A model generated the notes under the pieces. That model made no database searches. It worked only from the letters and a program-made list of their open reading frames with translations, and was not told where the DNA came from. A DNA stretch of 64,000 bases from Ignavibacterium sp. (GTDB lineage: Bacteria; Zixibacteria; MSB-5A5; GN15; PGXB01). Every line of letters begins with the position of its first letter. Positions within the stretch are counted from its first letter, which is position 1. Of this stretch, positions 1 through 9,164 are shown piece by piece. The stretch is taken from contig DYGG01000003.1 of assembly GCA_020724775.1 (NCBI GenBank), forward strand, positions 47,183 to 111,182, read 5' to 3'. A program made the position numbers and the translations under genes.

Positions 1-1
1 T

Positions 2-1042
2 GGACTTTTGATCCGGCAGGATGAACTAACCTATCCCCGCGCCCGTTTTAACAGCCGTGAAGCGGCATCCAATCATCCTTATATCAAGGTCTGCTACACC
101 GTCGACGACACTCCGACCTGCGTGACAGATGAGACTATTGCCGATGTTTATATTTCCGAGTTGAGTCCTAATTACAATTTCGGAGATTGGGATATTCTGC
201 ACACCGGCTGGGCTAATCCGACCGCTCTGGAGAAGCAGAGCCTTCTTCGCTTTGACTTTGAAGAGACTCCCTGCCTGAACTGCATTGGCAACTTTGTCTG
301 GCATGATATCAACCGCAACGGTATCCAGGATGAGGGTGAACTCGGTATCGGCGGCGTGGCTGTCCATCTGTTTGACTGCACCGGCGCCCCGATTGCTTCG
401 ACCGTCACCAATGCTGAAGGTTACTATCAGTTCTGCGAACTTCCTTCGGGCGATTATTATCTGCAGTTTGTTGCCCCGATGGGATATGTTTTCACCATGC
501 AGGACCAGGGGATGAATGACGCCCTTGATAGCGATGCCAACCCCACGACCGGCATGACCGCCTGCACCAATCTCAGTTGCGAAGATGATATGACCTGGGA
601 TGCCGGGCTGTACATTCCGGAGGAACTGGGCTGCTCCTTTACCATTGGATACTGGAAGACCCATGCCGGTCTAAAGAGACAGCCGGATATGGTAACGGCG
701 CTTCTTCCTCTCTGGCTTGGCAATGCCGGCGGGGCTAAGAGTTACCAGGTTACGACGGCTCTGATGGCGGTTAATTTCCTGAGCCAGAATGTTTACGGAA
801 CCGCGGATAACGGCATTACCAAACTGTACGCTCAACTTCTGGGCGCGAAATTGAATATTGAAAACGGCGCTTCGGATATGACCATCAGCGCTGTAATCAC
901 TGCCGCTGACAACTTCCTTGCTACGCACAACTATCTGGATTGGAGCGGTCTGAGCGAATCTGACCGTCAGATGGTTCTCGGCTGGCATGCTATGCTCGAT
1001 GATTACAACAACGGACTTCTCGGTCCGATGCACTGCGAATAA
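2..1042 (+). CDS. Secreted surface protein, 3' part: DNRLRE end, SdrD B-like domain, GYWKTH domain
   Basis: The reading frame is open to the left edge, so the gene is cut off at its 5' end. Residues 1-35 (ending 'HPYIKVCYTV') look like the tail of a DNRLRE-type carbohydrate or surface module. Residues about 45-85 (DVYISELSPNYNFG ... QSLLRFDF) look like the start of another such module. About residues 94-200 carry the SdrD B-like signature 'FVWHDINRNGIQDEGE' followed by GVAVHLFD and GYYQF, a calcium-stabilised Cna-B fold that acts as a stalk in surface proteins. The last 130 residues start with 'GYWKTH', a C-terminal domain common in large secreted proteins of environmental bacteria. No sorting signal or membrane anchor is visible at the C terminus. 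A strong terminator follows. The role (adhesin or stalk) is inferred. Confidence 0.75.
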   Translation, partial: GLLIRQDELTYPRARFNSREAASNHPYIKVCYTVDDTPTCVTDETIADVYISELSPNYNFGDWDILHTGWANPTALEKQSLLRFDFEETPCLNCIGNFVWHDINRNGIQDEGELGIGGVAVHLFDCTGAPIASTVTNAEGYYQFCELPSGDYYLQFVAPMGYVFTMQDQGMNDALDSDANPTTGMTACTNLSCEDDMTWDAGLYIPEELGCSFTIGYWKTHAGLKRQPDMVTALLPLWLGNAGGAKSYQVTTALMAVNFLSQNVYGTADNGITKLYAQLLGAKLNIENGASDMTISAVITAADNFLATHNYLDWSGLSESDRQMVLGWHAMLDDYNNGLLGPMHCE

Positions 1043-1067
1043 GCAGATATTTCTCGATTGATTAAAG

Positions 1068-1103
1068 CCCGTGGGCGCCGGCATGGCGCCTGCGGGTTTT
1101 TTT
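1068..1103 (+). terminator. Rho-independent terminator after the surface protein gene
   Basis: A 12-bp stem (CCCGTGGGCGCC pairing with GGCGCCTGCGGG through two G-T wobbles) with a GGCAT loop is followed by seven T residues. It lies 26 bp past the stop codon. It also separates this gene from the convergent tRNA gene. Confidence 0.9.
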
Positions 1104-1115
1104 GGCATTAAAAAA

Positions 1116-1208
1116 CGGAAGGGGTAGGAATCGAACCTACCAGAGGCGGCGTAACCGCCTCCCCACGGTTTTGAAGACCGCAAGGGCCACCAGACCCTAT
1201 CCGCTTCC
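1116..1208 (-). tRNA. selC: tRNA-Sec (anticodon TCA)
   Basis: Read on the minus strand, this 93-nt stretch starts GGAAGCGG. It has a D arm (GGG...CCC), a 6-bp anticodon stem with loop CTTCAAA (anticodon TCA), a long variable arm (AGGCGG/GCCGCCT), a T arm GTAGG-TTCGATT-CCTAC and the end CCCTTCCG. The UCA anticodon, the extended variable stem and the start GGAAG are hallmarks of bacterial tRNA-Sec. CCA is not encoded (TTT follows). By hand the acceptor arm shows a C-C mismatch at pair 6 and does not give the usual 8+5 bp stack without stretching (7+5 or 8+4). It has its own promoter immediately upstream. Its presence implies that the genome makes selenoproteins; selA, selB and selD are not in this window. 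Confidence 0.93.
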
Positions 1209-1215
1209 GGTCGAA

Positions 1216-1244
1216 ATTATAGCGAATAGGCTTAGTTCTGGCAA
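1216..1244 (-). promoter_or_regulatory. Sigma-70 promoter of tRNA-Sec
   Basis: On the minus strand TTGCCA (1244-1239) is followed by a 17-nt spacer and a perfect TATAAT (1221-1216). The predicted +1 falls at about 1209, one base before the mature tRNA 5' end. Confidence 0.85.
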
Positions 1245-1294
1245 GAGTTGTTCTCTAACATTTAACTACACAATTGAAATCTAGCGGCATCAAT

Positions 1295-2446
1295 TCAATG
1301 CGGTGGAGCCCAAAAGACTCTATTGTCATTGGTGTAATAATCAATGAATTTCACCGTTTCCTTATGCTCAGTCCAGGTTGTATCAGCCGTACCGGCCATA
1401 TCATCTGCGTATCCAATTGGATTCAAATACACCCATTCTCGCAGCCCCAATTTAGATTCATAATTGAATTCGCTGCTTACCGGGCAAGAGAACCGAAACA
1501 AGTTCTTAGACATATATCTATAATATATCTGCTTATCGTGGGGCTGGCCATTATAGTCTATATCATCATTTACAAATAACTGATGTCCAGACGCCATTAA
1601 TTGTCGGACGTCTTCAATGCTCAGCAATTGACCGACAGAATCCATAAAGTACGCCTGAAAAGTGGGATCCATATAGAGCCATTTTTTCAGAGAATCGGAA
1701 TAGACAATATTTATCACGTGGCAATCAGGGTCTTTTGGGTCTTTTGGCAGGCAGGTGATATGGCGTGAGCCAAAACCCATTGCAAGATAAACTTCATTCA
1801 AAAGTGTCGCAATCATACGACAGTTTACGCCTCGGTTTGTAGCACGGCAGGAATCAAGTATGGTCAAAGCGTTTCTGTCTTTCAGATTCAGAGGATTGAC
1901 CGACCCATCGTGTTTGACTGAGCGATGAGCCCATTTCATAAGGCTAACGATTCTATCGACTTCACCCTTTTCTCTGCATACACTATCAAGCGCGTACAAG
2001 CTTCTTAATTTCATCAAACCGGAATCGGTTGTGGGAGAATAAATGAAAGGTGGCATATTGGTCGGCACAGCATTGCCAAAAACCGAATACTCCCTCAGAT
2101 TTCCCGTAATACTCAAAGGAAACTCAACATGCGCGATTCTATCATATTTTTCGTATTTCATTCTTACCACTGGGACAGCCAACTGCGGAATGATTATGAG
2201 AGTATCCTTTCCAGAGTAGAGCATTAAGGTATCGTTTTTGGGTAAGCGAAAGTGGCTGATGCTGTCGATCGCACTAAGAGTGAATGACCCGACTTCACCT
2301 TGAAAGTTGTACCAAACCGTATCATTCGATGATTCGAGAAGATATTTTGAATCCAACGCAGATGAATCATTGGCGTCGGTTATATGCTGAGCGGTCGCGC
2401 TCATACATAAGAAGGAGAAAGTGAGAGTATAGGTGAGCATTCTCAT
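1295..2446 (-). CDS. Secreted transglutaminase-like protein
   Basis: The start was placed at 2446, where a GGAGGG ribosome site lies 8 nt upstream and a signal peptide (MRMLTYTLTFSFLCMSATA) begins; the frame is open 57 nt further but with no such signals. The C-terminal half carries the transglutaminase-like triad: Cys in 'GVNCRM', His in 'DCHVINIVYSD' and Asp in 'WLYMDPT'. These papain-fold proteins act as peptidases, amidases or crosslinkers; the substrate here is unknown. The middle shows helices and no other domain that I recognise. It stands alone between the bacillithiol operon and tRNA-Sec, with a weak TTGCAG-N17-TATCGG promoter candidate upstream. It ends in TGA. Confidence 0.7.
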   Translation of the reverse strand: MRMLTYTLTFSFLCMSATAQHITDANDSSALDSKYLLESSNDTVWYNFQGEVGSFTLSAIDSISHFRLPKNDTLMLYSGKDTLIIIPQLAVPVVRMKYEKYDRIAHVEFPLSITGNLREYSVFGNAVPTNMPPFIYSPTTDSGLMKLRSLYALDSVCREKGEVDRIVSLMKWAHRSVKHDGSVNPLNLKDRNALTILDSCRATNRGVNCRMIATLLNEVYLAMGFGSRHITCLPKDPKDPDCHVINIVYSDSLKKWLYMDPTFQAYFMDSVGQLLSIEDVRQLMASGHQLFVNDDIDYNGQPHDKQIYYRYMSKNLFRFSCPVSSEFNYESKLGLREWVYLNPIGYADDMAGTADTTWTEHKETVKFIDYYTNDNRVFWAPPH

Positions 2447-2557
2447 GACGAGTCCCTCCAAAATCAGGTTTCTTGACAATATTTCCGATATCCAAGATGG
2501 CAAAGAACTGCAATAGATTTTTACGATCGGGGCGGAGAAAAGTTACGGAGGGATAAT

Positions 2558-3277
2558 CTATATCGACCGCACCGGCATCTCGGAAGGGTCGGCGATAAGA
2601 ATGACTTCTTTGACGACAAAGGCTTCGGCGTACTTCACCCCCACTTTGTGCCCGTAATGCTGCGCCGTGACCGTCATATACTCAAAGATGTCAACGCCGG
2701 GCTTGTAGATTTCTTTCGCCGAAGGAGTGCCGTCGAATTGAGACTTATATGCGGCGACCGCCTTCAATTTCCGCTCCATCTGGTCGGTAATATCAACGAA
2801 GAATGAGTGCTGCCCCTCCCGAAAAGAGGAAGTGTAGATTATTTTGCGGGGACGGTGGGCCTCGCCGCGCAGATTCAATTTCTTCAAGCCGGCAAGAAAA
2901 CCGGCATCATATCCCAGAAGCGAGGCGGCCAGATGGTCGGGGTGTCGCTGAACCCAGTACGGCAGGATGATCAGTTCCGGTTTGGTGTCCCGGATAACCT
3001 GGGCGATTTTCAGTTTGTTTTCCCGGGTCAACTCGATTCCGGCGTCAGGGAAGTTCAGATTCTGGCGGAAAACAACGCCCATTATTTTGGCCGCTTTTTC
3101 GGCTTCTGCTCCCCTTTCTTCGGCAGTTCCTTTGGTGCCCATCTCTCCAGCGGTAAGGTCGAGTATGCCAACTTTCTTTCCCCGGTCGGCAAGTTTAATA
3201 ATTGTTCCGCCACAAGTGATTTCCACGTCATCACGATGGGCTGCTATCGCCAGAACATCAAGTTTGATATTATCCAT
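2558..3277 (-). CDS. bshB1: Bacillithiol biosynthesis deacetylase BshB1 (LmbE/PIG-L family)
   Basis: A 239-residue PIG-L/LmbE zinc hydrolase. The zinc-site block near the N terminus reads 'AHRDDVE', where the family usually has AHPDDVE, and the second block is 'RHPDH'. In the pathway this enzyme removes the acetyl group from N-acetylglucosaminyl-malate to give glucosaminyl-malate. Its start overlaps the end of bshA by 8 bp, and it is the last gene of a seven-gene operon that also holds bshC. This context makes BshB1 much more likely than another PIG-L deacetylase. The Pro-to-Arg change beside the metal ligands is unusual, but the ligands themselves are kept. Confidence 0.9.
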   Translation of the reverse strand: MDNIKLDVLAIAAHRDDVEITCGGTIIKLADRGKKVGILDLTAGEMGTKGTAEERGAEAEKAAKIMGVVFRQNLNFPDAGIELTRENKLKIAQVIRDTKPELIILPYWVQRHPDHLAASLLGYDAGFLAGLKKLNLRGEAHRPRKIIYTSSFREGQHSFFVDITDQMERKLKAVAAYKSQFDGTPSAKEIYKPGVDIFEYMTVTAQHYGHKVGVKYAEAFVVKEVILIADPSEMPVRSI

Positions 3278-4391
3278 TTAGTACCTGCCGGTAAAATTCT
3301 TCATATTGAGGAACGATTTTATCGTCCCGGAATCGCTCGGCGGAAAGGGTATGCGCTGCTTCCTTGAACCCAGCAAGTCTTTTCGAGTCGGAGAGAAGTT
3401 CAATTCCGGCTTGCGCCATCTCGGCAGTATGCCCCACCGGGAAAAGAAATCCATTGACCCCCGCTTCGACCACTTCCACCAACCCGGTACCGGAGGTGCC
3501 AATCACCGGCAGCCCGCAGGCGAGCGCTTCCAGAGCGGCCAGTCCGAACGATTCTTCCTCGGAGGGGAGCAGGAAGAGGTCGGCCAGCGGCAGGACCGCT
3601 TCCACTCGGTTCTGGTTGCCGAGGAAAATGACGCGGTCAGTCAGGTTTTTCTTGGTTACCTGTCGTCGCGCCAGAATAGCATCGGGTCCCTCACCTATCA
3701 GCAGTAATTTCGACGGCAACACTTTGTGTATACGGTCAAAGATGTCGATGACATCGATGATTCTTTTCACCGGGCGGAAGTTGGAAATATGAGCGATGAC
3801 AAATTCAGTGTCTTCGGCAAAAGAGCGACGTTTGCAGGCCTGGCTGTCAGGGCTGAAACGGGCGCTATCGTAAAAGTTGTGGATTACCTTAATCGGTTTT
3901 TCAATCTTGAAAACGTTTTTGGTCTCATCGGCAAGATAAGTAGAAACGGCGGTGATGCCGTCGGATGCATTGATGGAAAATCGTGTGATATCGTAGTATG
4001 ACGGGTCCGACCCGACCAGAGTTATATCGGTTCCGTGCAGAGTTGTGATTATTTTCGGGATTTTACAAGTAATGAGTTGTTTGGCTAAGAAAGCCGATGT
4101 GGCATGGGGTATGGCATAATGAACATGCAGAATTTCCAGGTTATATTGACAGGTGACTTCGGCCATTTTGGCGGCAAGAGATAAGGTGTACGGAGGATGT
4201 TTAAAGAGCGGATAGGCGGTTGTTTCCACGCCGTGAAAGTAGAGGTTCTGTTGATAACTGTCGAGACGAAATGGGAGGGCGTAACTGATGAAATGGACCT
4301 GATGCCCGCGCGCCGCCAGTTTTTGACCCAGTTCTGTAGCGACAATACCTGAGCCGCCCGCGACAGGATAACAGGTGATGCCAATATTCAT
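3270..4391 (-). CDS. bshA: Bacillithiol glycosyltransferase BshA
   Basis: A 373-residue GT4-family (GT-B fold) enzyme. It opens with 'MNIGITCYPVAGGSGIVATELG', which is typical of BshA, and has the characteristic stretch 'LHVHYAIPHATSAFLAK'. The nucleotide-sugar C-terminal half shows 'HISNFRPVKRIIDVI' and the E-x7-E motif region 'PSEEESFGLAALEALACGLPVIG'. BshA joins UDP-N-acetylglucosamine to L-malate, the first step to bacillithiol. The ATG overlaps the bshC stop by 4 bp and the end overlaps bshB1 by 8 bp, so the three genes are translationally coupled. It acts in the cytoplasm. Confidence 0.93.
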   Translation of the reverse strand: MNIGITCYPVAGGSGIVATELGQKLAARGHQVHFISYALPFRLDSYQQNLYFHGVETTAYPLFKHPPYTLSLAAKMAEVTCQYNLEILHVHYAIPHATSAFLAKQLITCKIPKIITTLHGTDITLVGSDPSYYDITRFSINASDGITAVSTYLADETKNVFKIEKPIKVIHNFYDSARFSPDSQACKRRSFAEDTEFVIAHISNFRPVKRIIDVIDIFDRIHKVLPSKLLLIGEGPDAILARRQVTKKNLTDRVIFLGNQNRVEAVLPLADLFLLPSEEESFGLAALEALACGLPVIGTSGTGLVEVVEAGVNGFLFPVGHTAEMAQAGIELLSDSKRLAGFKEAAHTLSAERFRDDKIVPQYEEFYRQVLNG

Positions 4392-6022
4392 TTTAATTCC
4401 GGCATTTCCGAAAGATAAATCATCTGTATCTTGCCGCTTTCCACATTGGTTTTCTGCACGATAAAATCTACGATAGAATACCCGTATTTGGCTATGAAAT
4501 AGTTGATGTTATAAACCCTTTCCTGAAGAATCCGATTGGGGTAAAGGGCATTAGTCAGACGGTAAATCTGAGAACGGACAGCCGCAACTTTCTTTTTGTG
4601 ATGGTCGAAGATTTTCTTCTCAAAACCGTTTACAGCAAAATCTATTTTACCGTAAGTCTGTTTCCCCATCGGTTCCAGAGTTTCATCGAAGCGCTTGACA
4701 GCCGCCAGAAATTCATCATAAAGTCGCTCCAGCCGATTTCTGAAGTCAGCCACCGCTGATTCGACTTCTTTGGGGAAAGATTGCAGGGAAACGCGGTTAA
4801 TTATCGTTTCAATGTCACCGGCGAAATCGCTCAGGCGAAGATCATACTTCTCCAGCAGCTCCTCGTTGCGCTTCTCCACGAGAACATTGGAGGGGCGAAA
4901 ATAGTAATAGGGCTGAATCAGTCCAAAGGCTTCAAAGAGTTTCGATGCCTGCGCAAAGTAGGCAATTTCCGAGGGACCGGCCATCTGCGCCACCACCGGA
5001 AAGAGGTATGATTGCCATAGAGGACGAGACAGTACATCAGGCGAAAACTTCTCCGGAGTCTTATCGATTAAATCAAGCAAGCCCGGAAGCCCCAATCGTT
5101 TCTCCCCCACCAAGAAATAATCACCCTCCGCGTGAAGCGGAATTCGTCCCGGATTGTGATAGAACAGGTGGGTGGCGCTCTCTTTCTTTTCGACCTGAAG
5201 GTGATAACTGTCCTTCCGCAGTTGGCGACCGGTTTTGTCGAGCAGTTCTTTGATACGAAAGTGCCCCTCTATCAGTCTTTTGAAAAATCCCTTGGAGGCT
5301 GTTTTTACTTCTTTATCCGCAGGAGAGAAAATTATAAGGCCGAAATCAGGGAGAATGTTAAGCAGATAGCGGGCAAAGGCGTCGACAAAACCGGCCCCAA
5401 AGGTATATGCTTCAAACAGACGGCTATAAAGTTCTGGGGTGAATTCCGTGGCGCCGTAAGCCTCCTTGGCGAGTTGATGAATCTTGTCGTACTCTTTCTG
5501 ATTGTCGAAGAGCATTTCGGCCGCGGGGACTTCCTGCGCCGGCGGGGAATCATAACTTATGGAACTTATTTCACCCTGCTGGGACAGATATTCTATATGA
5601 TTTATTTCGGCGAAATCATGGTCGTCGGCGGCGACCCAGAAAACCGGCACAACTTTTCTCTGGAGGATTTTTTCGAGACGTTCCGCCTGTTTGACTATCC
5701 CGACCGCCTTGTACAAAGTGAAAAGAGGGCCTCCGAAAAGACCGGCCTGCTGCCCGCTGAAGATGCACAGGGTCTCCTCGCGCCGGAATTTTTCGATGGC
5801 GCGAAAGGTGGCCGGCTTGGCCCCGAAATGGGCATTCTGGCGGACAAGAAGATCGGCTAATAGATTGCGGTCAACCTTTGCCTGTTCCAATCTCCCTGCC
5901 ACCGGAAGCGGGTCATCAGCCGGGAAATACTGATTGAGGCTTCCCTTTCGCTCGAGAAAATCAAGAAACAGGTCCGTGAATTTGAAAATCTTATCCGGCT
6001 TGACCAACCGTTCCTTTGTCAT
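4388..6022 (-). CDS. bshC: Bacillithiol biosynthesis cysteine-adding enzyme BshC
   Basis: A 544-residue protein of the usual BshC length. Features seen are the N-terminal 'FSGQQAGLFGGPLFTLYKAVG' block (the nucleotide-binding-like Rossmann core), 'VPVFWVAADDHDFAEI', and the C-terminal coiled-coil around residues 420-500, ending with 'LYPNRILQERVYNINYF'. BshC adds cysteine to glucosaminyl-malate and completes bacillithiol, a low-molecular-weight thiol that replaces glutathione. Its start lies 32 bp inside the end of the RND pump gene, so it is part of the efflux operon rather than a separate unit. Confidence 0.93.
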   Translation of the reverse strand: MTKERLVKPDKIFKFTDLFLDFLERKGSLNQYFPADDPLPVAGRLEQAKVDRNLLADLLVRQNAHFGAKPATFRAIEKFRREETLCIFSGQQAGLFGGPLFTLYKAVGIVKQAERLEKILQRKVVPVFWVAADDHDFAEINHIEYLSQQGEISSISYDSPPAQEVPAAEMLFDNQKEYDKIHQLAKEAYGATEFTPELYSRLFEAYTFGAGFVDAFARYLLNILPDFGLIIFSPADKEVKTASKGFFKRLIEGHFRIKELLDKTGRQLRKDSYHLQVEKKESATHLFYHNPGRIPLHAEGDYFLVGEKRLGLPGLLDLIDKTPEKFSPDVLSRPLWQSYLFPVVAQMAGPSEIAYFAQASKLFEAFGLIQPYYYFRPSNVLVEKRNEELLEKYDLRLSDFAGDIETIINRVSLQSFPKEVESAVADFRNRLERLYDEFLAAVKRFDETLEPMGKQTYGKIDFAVNGFEKKIFDHHKKKVAAVRSQIYRLTNALYPNRILQERVYNINYFIAKYGYSIVDFIVQKTNVESGKIQMIYLSEMPELK

Positions 6023-9000
6023 CCAGCGATTCCTTTCGCGCCTGAATGGTTTCCCGTTTCAGGAAATAGGCGATTATATCATCAATAATAGTATAAACTA
6101 CCGGCACTACCACCAGCGTCAGGAGCGTCGAACTGACCAGTCCGCCGATAACAGCGCGCGCCATCGGGGCGCGGAGTTCCGCCCCCGGACCGAATCCGAG
6201 CGCCAGCGGCAGCATCCCGAACACCATGGCAAAAGTGGTCATCAAAATCGGCCTTAGTCTTATCGGTCCGGCGATAAGAATTGCCTCGGTTCGGGCGATT
6301 CCACGGTACCGATTCTGCTTCACAAAGTCAATTAAAAGAATGGCGTTCTTGGTGACCAGCCCCATAAGCATAATGATGCCGATGAGCGACATAACCGAAA
6401 TAGAATTTCCGAATATCAGTAGCGCGACGATGGCGCCCACCAGCGACATCGGTAAAGAAAACATAATGGAAAAGGGGTCAAAAAACGATTCGAACTGCGA
6501 CGCCAGAAGAAGATAAACGAAAATGACAGCAAGCATCAGCGCCGCGAATATATTGGCAAAAGATTCCTCCTGAATTTCCCCCATGCCGGTGACAGCAATA
6601 TGATATCCGGGGGGAACATCTATCTCGCGAACTTTATTCGTTATCTCTTCAAGAACGGTTCCCGAGAAATATCCCGGCAATGTATTGGCGCCTACCCGGG
6701 CTTCACGCAGACGGTCATAGCGGTTATACCGACCTATCGATTCCCCTTTTTCTATTCGGGCAAAGTGCGACAAAGGCACCAGGAAAGTCTTCTTCCCCTC
6801 TACTTCTTTGCTGCTCGCTATCAGTAATCTGCCAATCTGCTCCGCGGAGACTCTCGATTCTTCTTGCAGGCGAATTCTCACATCGTATTCCTTGTCCCCC
6901 TCTTTATAGCGAGTGACCACTTCGCCATCAATGAAACTCCGTACCGTTGAGGCTACCTGCATGACATTGACGCCAAGGTCATTGGCAAGGTCGCGGTCGA
7001 TGATAATGCGGACTTCCGGTTTGCCTTCTTCAAGATTATTGTAAATGTCGATAGTCCCGAGGGTGGCGCGGAAGATTTTCTCGACCTCATGAGTCAAATC
7101 GGTCAGGACATCGAGCTCAATGCCGCGGATAGAGATTTCCATCTGCCGTGAGCCGCCGCCTTCCGATTCTTCGGGTGAAACAGCATACTCAATTCCGGGA
7201 ACAACCGCAATCGCTTTCCTCAGGGTATCGACCATCTGGAGCGCTGTTAATTGGCGCTTATCGCGCGCCACCAACTTGACATAAATGGTACCTTCATTTA
7301 CCGGGTTCTGGCCCGAGCCAATGGTGGTGAAGATGAGGTCTATCCCTTCGAACTTTGAGATGATTTCCTCAATCTGCGCCAGCCGATCGGAGTTGGTTTT
7401 CAAGTCGGTGCCGGGAGGGGTTTCGACACTTATCAGGACTTTTCCTTCATCGGTCTGAGGCATGAATTCGGAGCCGGCCAGCGAGCCGAGCATGAGCGAA
7501 CCGATGAAAGTTACAATAGCCAGAGCAATTACGGCCAGACGATGCCGAAGCGCCCAGGCGAGGGTAGTGCGATACTTCACATTGACAAAATTGAAGAAGC
7601 GATTCCAGGGAGCGATTACTTTCAAAATCCAGCGATAAGACCGCCATATATATCGAAATGGAGCGAATGAGGGGGAAATGGTTTCTTCGCCTTCTTTTCT
7701 GAGAAACCGTGATGAAAGCATGGGAGTCAATGTGAAGGCGACAAAAAGAGAGACCAGCACTGCAAAAGCGACGGTCATACCGAACTGATAGAAAAACCGG
7801 CCGACAATTCCCTGCATAAAAGCCACCGGCAGGAAGACCACCACAATGGAGAAGGTGGTCGCCATTACTGCCAAGCCTATCTCTTTTGTCCCGTTAAAGG
7901 CCGCTTTGAAAGCCGATTCGCCCTCATCCAGATGGCGAAAAATATTTTCAATTACGACAATGGCGTCATCAATCAGCAACCCTACCGCCAGCGACAATCC
8001 CATAAGAGAGAGAATATTCAGCGTGAACCCGAGGGCGTTCATAAAAGTGAAAGTGGCTATGATAGATGTCGGGATAGCCACGGCGGAAATGATGGTAGAG
8101 CGTATATCGGCAAGGAAAAGAAATATGACCAGAATCGCAAGTAATCCGCCATAATAGATATTCAGCAGAACTTCGTGGATGGAGTCTTCAATATAAGTTG
8201 AATTATCAACCACCATATTGAGGGAAATGTCCGGAGGCAATTCTTTCTGAAGTTTCGCGACTTCGTCTTTTACCGCCCGCGCTACCGCCACAGTATTAGC
8301 CCCTGACTGTTTGGAAATATCCAGCGTCACCGCATCCCTGCCATTGACTCGCGCCAGTGAGCGCTGCTCTTCAATGCCGTCAATGACATAAGCGATATCT
8401 TTCAAGTAAATCGGCTGTCCATCCGGATTGTCGATTGGGATGTTGTTAAACTGGCTGACTGAGGTCAATTTTCCCATCGTTCGAACCAGATATTCATTGT
8501 GACTTTCGTTAACTCGACCGCCCGGTATCTCCAGATTTGCCGCCGCCAGCGCCATTTTGACCCGGTCAATTGATATTCCGTAAGAATCCATTTTATCAAT
8601 GTCCAGAAAGACATTGATTTCCCGTTCCGAACCGCCGACCAGAGTGACCGCCCCCACTCCGGGAATCGATTCCAGCCGTTTCTGAATCTCATCCTGAGTG
8701 AAAGTCGTTATATCACGGGCGGGGCGACTGCTGGAAACAGTGAGAGACATTATGGGCCGCGATTCCGGGTCATAGCGTGCAATAACCGGCTCTTCAATGT
8801 CACGGGGGAGGTCGCCGCGAATGGCGGTTACTTTTTCCCGCACTTCCTGAGCGGCAACCTGAGGGTCCTTTTCGAGAACAAATTCCGCCACCAGAAGCGA
8901 ATACCCCTCTTCAGAGAAGGATGTAATATGTTTTATGCCGGAGATAGGATTTATCGCATCCTCCAGTTTCTTTGTCACATCCGTCTCAACCGCCTCGGCT

Positions 9001-9164
9001 CCTGCCCCGGGATATATGGTAGTGACCACCACAAAGGGGAAATCTACGTCTGGCAGCAAATCGATGCTCATCTGCTCGAAAGAAAAATATCCCAGAACCA
9101 CCAGGGCGGCAATCATCATGACCGTAAAGACCGGCCGTCTTATGGCAACGTCGGCAAGTTTCAA
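5991..9164 (-). CDS. RND efflux transporter, AcrB/HAE1-like inner-membrane pump
   Basis: A 1057-residue RND protein of full family length. It opens with 'VAIRRPVFTVMMIAALVVLG' (TM1) and has two large periplasmic halves. TM4 carries the proton-relay pair Asp399-Asp400 in 'GLLIDDAIVVIENIFR', and TM10 carries Lys in 'GLVTKNAILLIDF'. The start is a TTG whose bases overlap the TGA stop of the upstream adaptor gene (TTGA), with AAAGGAG 8 nt before it. With the neighbouring adaptor and TolC-like gene it forms a complete tripartite pump that drives export across both membranes with proton motive force. Substrates cannot be read from sequence. The bacillithiol genes that follow suggest thiol-linked or electrophilic substrates (inference). 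Confidence 0.93.
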   Translation of the reverse strand: MKLADVAIRRPVFTVMMIAALVVLGYFSFEQMSIDLLPDVDFPFVVVTTIYPGAGAEAVETDVTKKLEDAINPISGIKHITSFSEEGYSLLVAEFVLEKDPQVAAQEVREKVTAIRGDLPRDIEEPVIARYDPESRPIMSLTVSSSRPARDITTFTQDEIQKRLESIPGVGAVTLVGGSEREINVFLDIDKMDSYGISIDRVKMALAAANLEIPGGRVNESHNEYLVRTMGKLTSVSQFNNIPIDNPDGQPIYLKDIAYVIDGIEEQRSLARVNGRDAVTLDISKQSGANTVAVARAVKDEVAKLQKELPPDISLNMVVDNSTYIEDSIHEVLLNIYYGGLLAILVIFLFLADIRSTIISAVAIPTSIIATFTFMNALGFTLNILSLMGLSLAVGLLIDDAIVVIENIFRHLDEGESAFKAAFNGTKEIGLAVMATTFSIVVVFLPVAFMQGIVGRFFYQFGMTVAFAVLVSLFVAFTLTPMLSSRFLRKEGEETISPSFAPFRYIWRSYRWILKVIAPWNRFFNFVNVKYRTTLAWALRHRLAVIALAIVTFIGSLMLGSLAGSEFMPQTDEGKVLISVETPPGTDLKTNSDRLAQIEEIISKFEGIDLIFTTIGSGQNPVNEGTIYVKLVARDKRQLTALQMVDTLRKAIAVVPGIEYAVSPEESEGGGSRQMEISIRGIELDVLTDLTHEVEKIFRATLGTIDIYNNLEEGKPEVRIIIDRDLANDLGVNVMQVASTVRSFIDGEVVTRYKEGDKEYDVRIRLQEESRVSAEQIGRLLIASSKEVEGKKTFLVPLSHFARIEKGESIGRYNRYDRLREARVGANTLPGYFSGTVLEEITNKVREIDVPPGYHIAVTGMGEIQEESFANIFAALMLAVIFVYLLLASQFESFFDPFSIMFSLPMSLVGAIVALLIFGNSISVMSLIGIIMLMGLVTKNAILLIDFVKQNRYRGIARTEAILIAGPIRLRPILMTTFAMVFGMLPLALGFGPGAELRAPMARAVIGGLVSSTLLTLVVVPVVYTIIDDIIAYFLKRETIQARKESLDDKGTVGQAG

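Noticed and set aside
1260..1297. The TGA stop of the transglutaminase-like gene read as selenocysteine, adding 10 codons, given the nearby tRNA-Sec.
   Set aside because: The extension is only ten unremarkable residues, no SECIS-like hairpin was evident and the protein is complete without it.
5132..5860. A 242-codon plus-strand open frame opposite bshC.
   Set aside because: No recognisable domain and no ribosome site; bshC is a full-length, well-matched gene on the other strand.
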